Of a DNA stretch of 64,000 nt, positions 1 to 8,436 are shown piece by piece. The notes under the pieces were generated by a model. The model worked only from the letters and a program-made list of their open reading frames with translations, was not told the origin of the DNA and made no database searches. The stretch is from Nitrospira japonica (GTDB taxonomy: Bacteria > Nitrospirota > Nitrospiria > Nitrospirales > Nitrospiraceae). Where the stretch lies: positions 3,508,501 through 3,572,500 of the forward strand of contig NZ_LT828648.1 in NCBI RefSeq assembly GCF_900169565.1, given 5' to 3'. The translations under genes were made by a program, and so were the position numbers. The first letter of the stretch is position 1. Each line of letters opens with the position of its first letter.

Positions 1-1896
1 TGAGAACCGAAACAATTGAGGACTCGCACCATCGAAAGCGTATAACACGCTTGGTGAGTTTGAGAACTCAATGAAGTCGGCTAGAATCCTCACACCGCCC
101 GGATTGACTTGCTGGACTATGTTGGGACGCTGTATCCCGTCATCATAAATGACCAATTCACTAAATCGTGGGGTGCAGCCGGAATGGTACTTGGATACCG
201 CTATTGCATTGGGGACCCCCGGAAGAGGTTCGATATCCCCAACCACAACCGCACCACAACCAGGTACCGGATTGGAACCAAGGGGTATGAGGAGTTCGGC
301 CATAAACCCAACCAAATCGACTCGTCGGATCGCCGCCTCCCCATCTAACCCGACATAGAGCAATTGACCGTTATGCGAGATTGCGAGCTTGTTGGGCTGA
401 TTGCCCACGTCAATGGATCGCCCTAATGCTCCTGTCGAAGGATCCAGACTTATGATCTTGCCAGGATTTCCCGGAACAGAGGCATAGATTGTGTTCCTTG
501 CTTCGTCATATACGAGATCGTTCGTCTTGAGTGCCAATTTTCTGATTTGTACACCTTGTGAATTCTCCACACCATCGACCACGGAGCGCACGAGTTCTTC
601 CGTCTCGGTTTCAGTCTGACCCCCACCCTGAACGATCAACGTTCTCTTTATTTCACCGATGTTCTGTGCGAACCAAGAAGTTTCCTTCCCACGGACAATA
701 GCTGTATTGGTCTCTGGAACCAGGAGAACCTGTGTTCTTTCCATTTTCAACGTCTTCAAGAACTCTCCAGCCACAACTTTGACATTCTCGAAACCTACGG
801 CTTGAATTTCATCCGTCAGATCGAAGGGCTCTCCAGCAACTGTCACTCGCCTTCTGTTCAAAGCGACAAATGGATTTCCGAGTGGCAATGGAAAATGAAC
901 GGCTCGGTACGGTACCACTTGGGAAGTCAGCGTGTCTGTGGAATCATTGCTTCCATAAGCAGTGATTCCGCTCGCATCTTTCAAGATGTAAGCTTCCTCC
1001 GAACGTCCATTGTTCTCGGGATTGCTTTGACGGACTACCGTGGTCTCAAGATTATTGATGACTTTCGTACCTGGTACGGCGAACGTATTGCTGAACATCT
1101 GTACTGATTTCCCGATTGTTGATGTCGTCTTCTGATATTCCCAGAAATTCCCTTGTCTAAAGGGAAAGAAATTCCCAATGTCCCCTGGTCCCTGTGTCGT
1201 TTGTCCGATTGCTCCTGTAGAGGCCACATATCCCGCGATCTGTGCGTTTCCGTTTATCGCTGCCTTGACTAACCGCACCGCCTGGTCAACTGACGTGACG
1301 GTCCCCGTGCCCTGCAATGCGGCGATTAATCCAACGGCGTTGTGGATGTCGGATACTTCCTGAATGGTGAGATTCGTCAATGATCCACTGCCCAGTGCCT
1401 CAAGGATTAGCTGACATGCCGCTTCAGATACGGGGCTGATATCAGCAACTGTTCCAACGACGAACGCGCGCATCTCCTTTCCACCCGGACCAGCTACTCG
1501 AACGATAAAATCGTTTGCAGGTTGCAACCCAAGGGTGGCGAGATTGAACGCATACCGTCCTCCCAAGGTTGTGGTGGTTGACAACACATTGAAGGTCGTC
1601 GCAGTGGAATTGAGTCTTGCTAACTGAACAACCGTGTTATCGGGTACGTTAGCGAGCCCTGTTAGAGCAGCATAGGCCTCTGAGACAAATACATCTCCGA
1701 AACCTTTCTGCCTAAAGAAAGCTATCTGCCCGGCCGGTGCTTGGACTGATCCTGAAACAACATTTAGAGAAGGTGCCGCGACAGCCGGTGCTCCTGCATC
1801 ACCACTCTCACTTCCTCCGCCAGAACAGCCCGAAAGAGATAGGAGGAAAGCAGAAATGAGAATGGGCTGAATCGCAATGAGACTGCACCTGTCCAT
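1..1896 (-). CDS. Lipoprotein with C-terminal beta-propeller-like repeats, 3' end off the window
   Basis: Frame read by hand: no stop from the ATG at 1896 down to base 1 (632 codons), and an in-frame stop lies just upstream at 1903-1905. The N-terminus is a lipoprotein signal ending in a lipobox (SLSGC, Cys24) followed by a Gly/Ser linker. A carboxypeptidase-regulatory or SpaA-like beta domain may follow (about 45-130). Then comes a long middle region and, near residue 450 onward, a YVTN/NHL-like propeller stretch (YDEARNTIYASVPG, LAISHNGQLLYVGLDG). It is probably exported and anchored to the outer membrane. The ligand is unknown and the C-terminus is missing from the window. Confidence 0.8.
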   Translation of the reverse strand, partial: MDRCSLIAIQPILISAFLLSLSGCSGGGSESGDAGAPAVAAPSLNVVSGSVQAPAGQIAFFRQKGFGDVFVSEAYAALTGLANVPDNTVVQLARLNSTATTFNVLSTTTTLGGRYAFNLATLGLQPANDFIVRVAGPGGKEMRAFVVGTVADISPVSEAACQLILEALGSGSLTNLTIQEVSDIHNAVGLIAALQGTGTVTSVDQAVRLVKAAINGNAQIAGYVASTGAIGQTTQGPGDIGNFFPFRQGNFWEYQKTTSTIGKSVQMFSNTFAVPGTKVINNLETTVVRQSNPENNGRSEEAYILKDASGITAYGSNDSTDTLTSQVVPYRAVHFPLPLGNPFVALNRRRVTVAGEPFDLTDEIQAVGFENVKVVAGEFLKTLKMERTQVLLVPETNTAIVRGKETSWFAQNIGEIKRTLIVQGGGQTETETEELVRSVVDGVENSQGVQIRKLALKTNDLVYDEARNTIYASVPGNPGKIISLDPSTGALGRSIDVGNQPNKLAISHNGQLLYVGLDGEAAIRRVDLVGFMAELLIPLGSNPVPGCGAVVVGDIEPLPGVPNAIAVSKYHSGCTPRFSELVIYDDGIQRPNIVQQVNPGGVRILADFIEFSNSPSVLYAFDGASPQLFRFS

Positions 1897-1984
1897 AGCG
1901 GTTCAACTATTAGGCTTGTGAACACAGAACTTGTCAACGGTAGGAACAGACTCTTTAGTAGGGGAATCCTACTACGAATGGTGA

Positions 1985-2349
1985 ATTAAGCAGTATGAAA
2001 AGGCCAGCATGCTCCCTCTTGGCGTCGCCTGCACTTACACTTGGGGACCCAGAACCAAGGAATGGGGGCAATCCGCTCTCACCGTCGCGGTGATCGATGT
2101 ATCGAAGCCTACAATGGTGTGCGCCAAGACCTGGTTCAGCAAGGTCTTCTCTTTTAATGACAAACTGGCGGGCCAAATGCGTCTCAGATTCCCGGCATCG
2201 GTGACGCAGCCATGTTCACATTCGAAGCTCGTTCGTCTAATGCCATGGCAGAGGCCTATTTTAAGGGAAAAGACCTGATTCTATCGGTCACATTCCATCG
2301 AGGCGACTCTCTGCAAAACAAGGATACGCTCAGTGCTCTTCTCAAGTAA
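1985..2349 (+). pseudogene. Frameshifted remnant of a small exported-type protein
   Basis: Protein-like sequence switches frame several times. The frame starting near 1985 reads TYTWGPRTKEWGQSALTVAV. The alternate frame then reads AYNGVRQDLVQQGLLF, hits TAA-TGA, and continues as PGIGDAAMFTFEARSS to a stop at 2347-2349. The pieces fit one protein of the type with a Cys-Tyr-Trp segment followed by PGIGDAA and a C-terminal beta strand, loosely like DUF3558 proteins. That family assignment is inference. The N-terminus is absent. This looks like a decayed gene rather than overlapping genes. Confidence 0.5.
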
Positions 2350-2437
2350 GCAGCAGCGAGGCGATAGCCCAATGCTGTCTCCACAGAGTTGAAACGGAAC
2401 GAAGTTTCCGCAGGCATTTCAGCCTCGGCCGCCCTCA

Positions 2438-2788
2438 GTGCTGGATTTTGTCAGAAGCCGGTCCTACAATCTGGCGGGCGCTGGGCTCAACTTCGTTCCG
2501 ACTCGTCCGAAAGGTGGCCCCTTCTCAATGGCGTTCTACCAGCCAAACACACGGGATCAGCCGCGTGACCCGACTCGTCCGGTGTACGGCAATTTAAATC
2601 CGGTTGCACCGGATGGAGGCGACTATCACAGCATCGAGGTGAAAGCCACTGACCCTGATGCGCGATACACGAAACCTTGTCCCGGCGATCCACCGATTGT
2701 GACGAAGGAGCCGTTCGAAGCCGCCTATGTGTTGCACATTCTGCGGGGAAAAAACACCTACAATAGGGAAAGTCCCTTCTCGCCATAG
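2438..2788 (+). CDS. Hypothetical protein
   Basis: A 116-residue frame with GTG start at 2438 and no clear ribosome binding site. It is rich in Pro, Asp and Arg and ends with a stretch (EPFEAAYVLHILRG) that looks like a genuine folded segment. No family is recognised. The frame is open back to about 2393 without a better start, so it may be the C-terminal remnant of a larger gene, in keeping with the decayed neighbour upstream. It is followed after 3 bases by a proline-rich frame on the same strand. Confidence 0.4.
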   Translation: MLDFVRSRSYNLAGAGLNFVPTRPKGGPFSMAFYQPNTRDQPRDPTRPVYGNLNPVAPDGGDYHSIEVKATDPDARYTKPCPGDPPIVTKEPFEAAYVLHILRGKNTYNRESPFSP

Positions 2789-2791
2789 GAT

Positions 2792-3022
2792 ATGGGGGCT
2801 GGCGGGCTTCTGACCGATCGGAGTCGACGAACGTTGAATAAAAGAGCACCTATCAAGGAGCCGCCGCGCAAGCGGCCGCCAGTTAAGGAACCGCCATCGC
2901 CAGAACCGCCCGTCAAGGAGCCGCCGCCGATACCCGATCACACACCTCCGCCCATCGGCGATCCACCAGCAGAAAAAGAAAACAGACAGGAGGTCACGTG
3001 GACTTCGTTCAGCAGACGATAG
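2792..3022 (+). CDS. Small proline-rich KEPP-repeat protein
   Basis: A 76-residue frame whose centre is a low-complexity array of a four- to six-residue unit (KEPP, KRPPV, KEPPSPEPP, KEPPPIPD). No signal peptide or membrane segment is visible. A TTG near 2835 just before NKRAPIKEPP could be the true start. The 3' end overlaps the deaminase start at 2998 by 25 bases. Such arrays often form extended polyproline linkers. No function can be assigned, and it may be a non-expressed repeat. Confidence 0.4.
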   Translation: MGAGGLLTDRSRRTLNKRAPIKEPPRKRPPVKEPPSPEPPVKEPPPIPDHTPPPIGDPPAEKENRQEVTWTSFSRR

Positions 3023-3477
3023 CATTGGCACGAAGGAACGTGGAGGCAGGAGGCCGACCATTTTCCTGTCTGATCGTTAAAGAGGGCACGATCCTGGCCG
3101 AAGGCGTGAATTTAGTGGCGCAAACCCATGACCCCACGGCCCATGCCGAGATTTGCGCGATCCGGACCGCGACGGCCCGGCTCCAGACGGAGCATCTTAC
3201 GGGCTGCGAGTTCTATATTCTGGCGCATCCCTGCCCTATGTGTCTGGCGGCGATGTACTATTGCAGCCCCGACCGTGTCGTCTTCATCACGAAACGCGAC
3301 GACTATGCCGCGTTCTACCGGGACGACCGCAAGTACATTTCATTTGAGACTTTCTATGAGGAGTTCGCCAAACCGTGGGATGAGCGCCGCTTGCCCATGA
3401 CACATCAGGCGCACCCGGAAAGCCTCTCCGTCTACCAGCGCTGGAAAGAGCTGAACCAGGCATCGTTGGGAAAATAG
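2998..3477 (+). CDS. Nucleoside/guanine deaminase, cytidine-deaminase fold
   Basis: 159 residues with the zinc signature of the CDA superfamily: HAE at 49-51 (His ligand and proton-shuttling Glu) and PCPMC at 78-82 (two Cys ligands). Length and layout fit the GuaD/TadA-like group of free-base or nucleoside deaminases rather than tRNA-specific TadA. GTG start at 2998 is supported by AGGAGG a few bases upstream. It is probably a soluble purine-salvage enzyme. The substrate (guanine versus another base) cannot be fixed from sequence alone. Confidence 0.85.
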   Translation: MDFVQQTIALARRNVEAGGRPFSCLIVKEGTILAEGVNLVAQTHDPTAHAEICAIRTATARLQTEHLTGCEFYILAHPCPMCLAAMYYCSPDRVVFITKRDDYAAFYRDDRKYISFETFYEEFAKPWDERRLPMTHQAHPESLSVYQRWKELNQASLGK

Positions 3478-3490
3478 CCCGTCGAGATCG

Positions 3491-3784
3491 TTACGTCAGC
3501 CCACCGATGATTCCACGGAATTCGTCCTCGGTAAAGGCCTTCACCGTCTGCGTTCGGAGATTCCCTTGCGAGCCAAGCCACAATAGGTGCTTCGCAAGCG
3601 TCGCATCATCGGGCACATCGACAATGGCCAGCATATCGTAGGATCCCGTCGTAAGATAAAATGCTTTGATGTCCCCGCCCATTTCCTTGAGCGTCTTCCT
3701 GCCAAGATCAAGCCGTTTTGCCGCGTCTTTGACGTTCCGAATACCCTGATCCGTCCACTGTGATTGAATGATGTACGTCGGCAT
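3491..3784 (-). CDS. GYD domain-containing protein
   Basis: A 97-residue protein beginning MPTYIIQSQWTDQGIRN and containing YLTTGSYDMLAIVDVPDD. This matches the GYD family (PF08734), small ferredoxin-like alpha-beta proteins with a conserved Gly-x-Tyr-Asp segment. The ATG at 3784 has AGGAGG about 6 bases upstream. It is convergent with the deaminase, 13 bases apart. The biochemical role of GYD proteins is not established. Confidence 0.85.
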   Translation of the reverse strand: MPTYIIQSQWTDQGIRNVKDAAKRLDLGRKTLKEMGGDIKAFYLTTGSYDMLAIVDVPDDATLAKHLLWLGSQGNLRTQTVKAFTEDEFRGIIGGLT

Positions 3785-4085
3785 AGGACCTCCTTTGCAT
3801 TATGTGACGAGGTGAGCGAACGAGTTTTCCGCGTATCCGCACTTGAGTCTGCATCGTGATTTCGTTCACGATATCCCCATGGCACGGATGGGCTCTGGTG
3901 TAACGCAATAGATCCGGTATGGCAAGGAGTACGCTTTCCCTTTACGAACTTGTTCAACTGGTCGTCGTACCGCTGTCTGACCTTGGATGTGACGGGAGAT
4001 CATCTGCTGATGAATTCCGAGACGGCTGCCATGAAGCCCGCGATCAGTTTCCCGGAGGCGCATCCATACTGGTCCGGTCTGGTGC

Positions 4086-4451
4086 TTGGCGCGGTTACGA
4101 TTCCCGTTCCTCGTGCTACCCGAGCCGCTCGCTCAGCAATGGGCGGCGCTCTTGCTCGCCATGATCGGGGGAGCCTATGTGGGATTCGCCGCGCGAGACG
4201 GCCGGCCCGGCGCGAACCATATTGAGTTGGCCGGCGGCCTGCTCTTCGCCGGCATCGGGCTCGCAGGTCTGCACTTCAATCCCCTCTTGATCGCCGCAGG
4301 CTATGTCGCGCACGGGTTCTGGGATCTTGTTCATCATCGTCATGGTCCGTACGCGATCACGCCGCGTTGGTACATTCCATTTTGCGTCGTCTATGACTGG
4401 ATTATCGGAGCGTTTCTGCTGATATGGTGGGGGGTGAGATTGGTGAGGTGA
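4086..4451 (+). CDS. DUF6010-like membrane protein, probably frameshifted near its 5' end
   Basis: About 121 residues with hydrophobic segments (AALLLAMIGGAYVGFAA, AGGLLFAGIGLAGL, YDWIIGAFLLIWWG). A histidine-rich motif (GYVAHGFWDLVHHRHG) and the ending PRWYIPFCVVYDW match my recollection of DUF6010 membrane proteins. The TTG start at 4086 is poor. In another frame an ATG at 4031 gives MKPAISFPEAHPYWSGLVLG, which reads as the natural N-terminus, joining this frame around 4100. So the gene is likely 4031-4451 with a one-base indel, or an inactive copy. It lies 6 bases before the methyltransferase-like gene. Confidence 0.6.
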   Translation: MARLRFPFLVLPEPLAQQWAALLLAMIGGAYVGFAARDGRPGANHIELAGGLLFAGIGLAGLHFNPLLIAAGYVAHGFWDLVHHRHGPYAITPRWYIPFCVVYDWIIGAFLLIWWGVRLVR

Positions 4452-4457
4452 TCTCGC

Positions 4458-4919
4458 ATGCTCACGAGGCTCGAATTAAGAATACCTCCGGTGGCGCTCG
4501 TATTTCTGTTTGCCGCGCTGATGTGGGTCGTGTCGATCTATTCGACGTTTACCTTCGCATTGCCATGGCGATCGGCGCTTGCCGCTCTTGTAGGCATCGC
4601 CGGGTCCGCGATCATGCTATCCGGCGTGTTGTCGTTCCGCCGGGCAAAGACCACCGTCAATCCGCTCACGCCGGAGGCCGCGACGACCATGGTCACCTCC
4701 GGCATCTACCGCTTCACCCGTAACCCGATGTATCTCGGATTTCTTCTGGTTCTCACCGGCTGGGCGATTTATCTGTCGAACCTGCCGGCCTTCGCGCTCC
4801 TTCCCCTCTTCGTGTGGTACCTGAATCGATTTCAAATCGTGCCAGAGGAAAGAGTCTTGGGCGTCAAGTTTCCCCAAACGTTCACGGCGTACACGACGTC
4901 TGTCCGCCGATGGATCTGA
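4458..4919 (+). CDS. Isoprenylcysteine carboxyl methyltransferase family protein
   Basis: A 153-residue integral membrane protein with about four hydrophobic helices. It carries the ICMT/PEMT-type signature RNPMYLGFL near residue 88 and the C-terminal EERVLGVKFPQTFTAY, where the paired Glu residues and the FxxxY segment help bind S-adenosylmethionine. Bacterial members methylate unknown small lipophilic or thiol substrates at the membrane. It follows the DUF6010-like gene after 6 bases and is probably cotranscribed with it. Confidence 0.85.
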   Translation: MLTRLELRIPPVALVFLFAALMWVVSIYSTFTFALPWRSALAALVGIAGSAIMLSGVLSFRRAKTTVNPLTPEAATTMVTSGIYRFTRNPMYLGFLLVLTGWAIYLSNLPAFALLPLFVWYLNRFQIVPEERVLGVKFPQTFTAYTTSVRRWI

Positions 4920-5089
4920 TCGCGGCCGGCTAAGTCTGGCTGGCTTGAATCTTATAGTGTTCCGGATCGCCTGAAGCCGCTGCTCATGGAATGTGCTGAA
5001 CCTAGGGAGGAACTGCCGACATTGTCGCGCTGCCCACCGCTCCTGGCGTTACGGTGAGAGAGATGGAGACGAGGTCACGTGCGATGAGT

Positions 5090-5293
5090 TTACGGCGCCG
5101 ACGCGGAGATGACGTTGTCTGGTGCCTCGGGCGGTTGCAGAGTCACGAGGCCTTCCAGCGGAGGTTCCACCTTGGCGAGACGGATCACCCCGCTGAGCAC
5201 TAAAAGATGGAGGACCTTCTCCATTCTCAACCGTTTTTCACGAAGGAGCTTCCCTGTGATCGCCTCGCGTGCACCCTGTACGATGATCGCCAT
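5090..5293 (-). CDS. Hypothetical small protein
   Basis: 67 residues from the ATG at 5293, preceded by GAGGAGAGGG, a strong ribosome binding site that favours this start over upstream ones. The N-terminal half is basic and helical (EAITGKLLREKRLRMEKVLHL), followed by VLSGVIRLAKVEPP and a proline-rich acidic tail. It might be a small regulatory or phasin-like protein, but no family is recognised. No neighbour lies close on the same strand. Confidence 0.5.
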   Translation of the reverse strand: MAIIVQGAREAITGKLLREKRLRMEKVLHLLVLSGVIRLAKVEPPLEGLVTLQPPEAPDNVISASAP

Positions 5294-5521
5294 ATGCCCT
5301 CTCCTCAGTTGATCGACGCGCTGTTGATACATTTGCACGTCGTCTACTGTTGGGCAAGATAAACAGTCCTTCGCTCACTGTGTCGCGACACTTCCTTTCT
5401 ACCCTCATCGGCCTCTTGCAGCCTGATGGGCTTCACGACGTATCCGCGCGTCCTCAGTGCCGGGTCCAGACAGAGCGGCGCCGCTCCATCGTCTGTAACT
5501 CGCACCAGACGCCGGACAGTC

Positions 5522-5851
5522 TTAACGGCCGGTATAGTTGTGTTTCATGATACGCTTCGGCTTCGAGCGGAATTCTCGCTGAGAAAGAGCGGAGTCCTGT
5601 GAGGCAGTCGAAGTCGGCAGGACGCGCTGCCGTATGCGGAATCGTGCCAGGCATTTTCTGCATCGCCATGGGTAGAACCCGAACAGCCAGGGCACGAAGT
5701 CTTTGGTCTTGCGGCCTCGCCGTTCCAATACCATGGCACCACAAGAAGGGCACGACGCGATCTTGGCGGACATCATGAGCATGACTCCGAGGCAAGCCAG
5801 TATGGCAAACACCAATATGGCGACGCACACCAAGAGGAGGAACATAAGCAA
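5522..5851 (-). CDS. Small membrane protein with zinc-ribbon motif
   Basis: 109 residues: an N-terminal transmembrane helix (residues 2-25, LLLVCVAILVFAILACLGV), then CPSC (34-37) and CRKC (about 64-67), which would form a four-Cys zinc ribbon on the cytoplasmic side. The tail is basic (KPKRIMKHNY). ATG at 5851 follows a GAGG-type site. Function unknown; proteins of this layout often act as small membrane adaptors. Confidence 0.65.
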   Translation of the reverse strand: MLMFLLLVCVAILVFAILACLGVMLMMSAKIASCPSCGAMVLERRGRKTKDFVPWLFGFYPWRCRKCLARFRIRQRVLPTSTASQDSALSQREFRSKPKRIMKHNYTGR

Positions 5852-6408
5852 TACGACACGGTCGTCAGTAGCTGCATGTCCGCTGCACGACGAGAGTTCG
5901 GCGATTTCATTGAAGCCTAATCGGCCTGATTACTGGCGCCACCATATGACATCTGCTCGAGGCGGGAAAGCTAGGGAAGTCTCTAGAGAGGTCACGCGCC
6001 TGGAATGGTCACTGTATCACGGAAGAACACATCAAAGACAACAATCAAAGACGCGGGCTTTAAACCCTCGCCTGCATGATACGAGTAGCTCCTAGGCCTT
6101 CTTCTTAGCATGGAGTCTTGATGAGGCTCGATGCCCGCTTTCGCGGATATGACGTCAAAGGAACTTGCCGCACCATGTAGCTCGTGCCTCGTTGACATCA
6201 CTTCAGAGATACGACATATGCAGGCGCGATGGCGACCACCACGCAAATGCTTCGTGGCCATCGCGGCCAAGAAGCGCCCACGCGGAACATTCTCGCGGAC
6301 CAGCGCATAGCCTTCCCGTTCATCTCGCGTCTGATCCACGTTCATAACGGTCACACAAAGAGACCGCACTGTTTGAAATCACGCCGCCACTCCTTTAGAC
6401 TCCCTCGC
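5852..6408. other. 557-base stretch without a supported gene
   Basis: Six-frame reading shows only arginine-rich frames with no start, ribosome site or family resemblance. The one structure seen is a palindromic element at 6130-6156, listed separately. The upstream half may hold the promoters of the flanking divergent genes, but no clear -35/-10 pair is evident. Confidence 0.5.
6130..6156. repeat. Short palindromic REP-like element
   Basis: Contains CCCGCTTTCGCGG, a small stem-loop, flanked by GAT and ATATGACG. It closely resembles the widespread intergenic repeat whose reverse frame reads VIPAKAGI (here VISAKAGIEP). It is a single copy in this window with a few mismatches to the form I remember, so it is probably a degenerate copy. 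Confidence 0.35.
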
Positions 6409-6648
6409 ATGCGAAAGCGATACACGCCGTCGGAATGGATGAGAGCCACTGAACAGGATCCCGGGTTGCGAGGTCTTTCTCCGGCTGACGCCGCAACACG
6501 CCTGAACATCACAGAACAGGAAGTTGGAGAGCTGGTGCTCAGCGGCACGCTCAATGTTTCGGACATCTGTGAAGATGGCGAGGTGGTGAACGTCGTCATT
6601 CCGGAGCGTGATATCAAGCGGTACGCCGCTCAGTCAAAGACGACCTAG
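6409..6648 (+). CDS. Hypothetical helix-turn-helix-like protein
   Basis: 79 residues from ATG at 6409 (MRKRYTPSEWMRATEQDP). The middle, LSPADAATRLNITEQEVGEL, has the spacing of a MerR/excisionase-type helix-turn-helix, followed by a beta-rich tail (EVVNVVIPERDIKRYAA). The frame is open upstream to 6229, but that part is arginine-rich and unconvincing. Could be a small DNA-binding regulator; no target is evident. Confidence 0.5.
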   Translation: MRKRYTPSEWMRATEQDPGLRGLSPADAATRLNITEQEVGELVLSGTLNVSDICEDGEVVNVVIPERDIKRYAAQSKTT

Positions 6649-6692
6649 CCAGCCTCTCCCCTACTGTCTTTCATATCCTTGCCGTACAACAG

Positions 6693-7277
6693 GTGCTCGA
6701 CATGACCCGTCAGATGGTGTTCTTGCGGCCTCGCTATTTCAGCGGACAATTGTTGACAGCCGAAGACCTGGCGACGGAACAGGATTACCATCGCGCCATA
6801 CAGCGGTTCAGGAATCTCTACACGCATGGGTACGGGATCGTTTCAGGATTGTCCGTTCAGACCGGCGGCAATGGCACGTCGGTGACGGTAGAGCCTGGCT
6901 ATGCGATCGATGGATTCGGGAGAGAGATTTGCGTGCCGACGGCGCTCACACTCAGTTTGCCCGATGATGCCAAGAGGCTGGCAGTCTGCGTGGGCCATGC
7001 AGAAAGTGAAACTGGACCGATTGCCGTTGCCGGCACTCCGCCGGGGATAGATCTCCCGGTCGACCCCTCGAGAATAGAAGAGGGATTTGACATCGCCTTC
7101 AGGCAGATTCCTCCGGGTAAACTGAACCACGCGCAAATCGTGGCTCACTTACAAGGCGCTTCCAGGGAATGGATCCTCTTGGCGATTCTTCGACGCGATG
7201 GGAAGCGGTGGCGCCGCGCTCCGTTGGCTACAAAGCCTCACAGTAAGTCTCAGAGTACACTCCGCAGGCGGACCTGA
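6693..7277 (+). CDS. Baseplate/tail-associated N-terminal domain protein, truncated
   Basis: 194 residues. The N-terminal 130 contain FLRPRYFSGQLLTAEDL, HGYGIVSGLSV and EPGYAIDGFGREI, a conserved module that I recall from large proteins of phage-tail-like or contractile-injection loci. In those proteins it normally precedes several hundred more residues. Here it ends after 194 in a basic tail (GKRWRRAPLATKPHSKSQ) with no tail genes nearby. GTG at 6693 or ATG at 6702 could start it. Probably a solitary or truncated relic. Confidence 0.55.
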   Translation: MLDMTRQMVFLRPRYFSGQLLTAEDLATEQDYHRAIQRFRNLYTHGYGIVSGLSVQTGGNGTSVTVEPGYAIDGFGREICVPTALTLSLPDDAKRLAVCVGHAESETGPIAVAGTPPGIDLPVDPSRIEEGFDIAFRQIPPGKLNHAQIVAHLQGASREWILLAILRRDGKRWRRAPLATKPHSKSQSTLRRRT

Positions 7278-7291
7278 GAGTGGAGGTATCC

Positions 7292-7510
7292 TCAGCCTTG
7301 TAGCCTGCCACCTCGCACCATATCCACAGCGAGACCGATCACATCGCCAAGAATCAGATTTCCAACCATCCACCAAGACATTCCTGCGCCGACCGCCAAT
7401 GCTGCCTCGAGAATAGTGTGCACGAGATCGTGCTTCATTCCCTTGTTCATCATTACAGTGACGCCACTATTTTCTCGAAGGTTTGTCATTTCAACCTTCT
7501 GCATGAGCAT
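7292..7510 (-). CDS. Possible small membrane protein
   Basis: 72 residues (or 65 from the ATG at 7489) with a hydrophobic span (ILEAALAVGAGMSWWMVGNLILGDVIGLAVDMV) that could form one or two short helices. No family is recognised. It is convergent with the truncated baseplate-type gene, 14 bases away. Coding status is uncertain. Confidence 0.35.
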   Translation of the reverse strand: MLMQKVEMTNLRENSGVTVMMNKGMKHDLVHTILEAALAVGAGMSWWMVGNLILGDVIGLAVDMVRGGRLQG

Positions 7511-7878
7511 TAGCCGTGCCGTATTGTTTCATTTTCGCAAGACCCTCCAAACCCCATGATTCAAAGGACAATTATCTTCTCGAACCTTCAAGTTGGCGGA
7601 CGCAGGATTTGCTGTTGAGCGGACTACGCACGTTGAAACAGGTGCGCCTGGAATCTGATTGGATTCACTGAAGAAGATTTTTAAGCGAAACCGAAACCTG
7701 AGTCATGATCTTGCTCCGGACATTCTGTCCCTCATGGAGAACATGACCGTCCCTTCCGATTGCCATTTACAAGAGTTTCAAGACGTTGTCGATCTCTCGC
7801 CGGCGGCATGAGCCTTGCGAATTTTGACTCTGATCAAGTGGTCGTTAAGAAAGAGGAATCGTGGCGAAAGGAGATGTC
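7511..7878. other. 368-base gap without a supported gene
   Basis: Only a short frame ending at about 7811 (ENMTVPSDCHLQEFQDVV, stop at the end) looks faintly protein-like, and it has no start signal. The final bases hold the ribosome binding site (AAAGGAG) for the VOC gene. Confidence 0.4.
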
Positions 7879-8259
7879 ATGAAGAATAAAGTGGTGATGT
7901 TTGAAATTCCAGCGTCGGATTTCAAAAAGGCCAAGGAGTTTTATGAAGCGGTGTTCGACTGGAAGGTGGAGTTGTGTGGTGACGAAGGTGCCATGGCGCT
8001 CACGACAGCCGCGGACAAGGAGTACAATCCGACTGAACTCGGGGGGATTAACGGCGGATTTTACCGACGAAAGTCCAAATCCGACCAGCCATCTTGCGGA
8101 GTGGAAACGGAATCGATCGATGAGACACTCGAGGCGATAAAGAAAGCAGGAGGCAAGGTGGTGACCCCGAAGCATCCCATCGAGGAGTGGGGTTTCATGG
8201 CCGACTTTGCCGATCCCGACGGAAATGTTCTCGCGCTGTGGGAGAAGAAAAAACAGTAG
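7879..8259 (+). CDS. VOC (glyoxalase/bleomycin resistance) family protein
   Basis: 126 residues from the ATG at 7879, chosen because AAAGGAG lies 5 bases upstream; a GTG at 7861 would add six residues. It shows the paired beta-alpha-beta-beta-beta VOC pattern: VVMFEIPASDFKKAKEFYEAVF at the start and FADPDGNVLALWEKK at the end, the latter carrying the usual metal-ligand Glu. Members act as dioxygenases, isomerases or binding proteins. The exact substrate is unknown. Monocistronic. Confidence 0.85.
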   Translation: MKNKVVMFEIPASDFKKAKEFYEAVFDWKVELCGDEGAMALTTAADKEYNPTELGGINGGFYRRKSKSDQPSCGVETESIDETLEAIKKAGGKVVTPKHPIEEWGFMADFADPDGNVLALWEKKKQ

Positions 8260-8436
8260 GGCCGCAGGTATCCACCAGCGTCTTAGAAAGTGAAAGTAGC
8301 TTCTGACGCGAGGCCATTGCGCTGCTACCAATTGCCATATCTGACCTGGCAACTTCCCTAGTTCTCAACCAGAATCTTTCCCCTATACTTGGGCGGCCTG
8401 GGAATCTGCACTCCATTGTGAACAAGGAGAACCGTC

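Noticed and set aside
2594-3061. A 155-codon minus-strand frame across the KEPP array
   Set aside because: Antisense of the proline codons gives an Arg/Trp/Leu-rich repeat; no start signal or family support.
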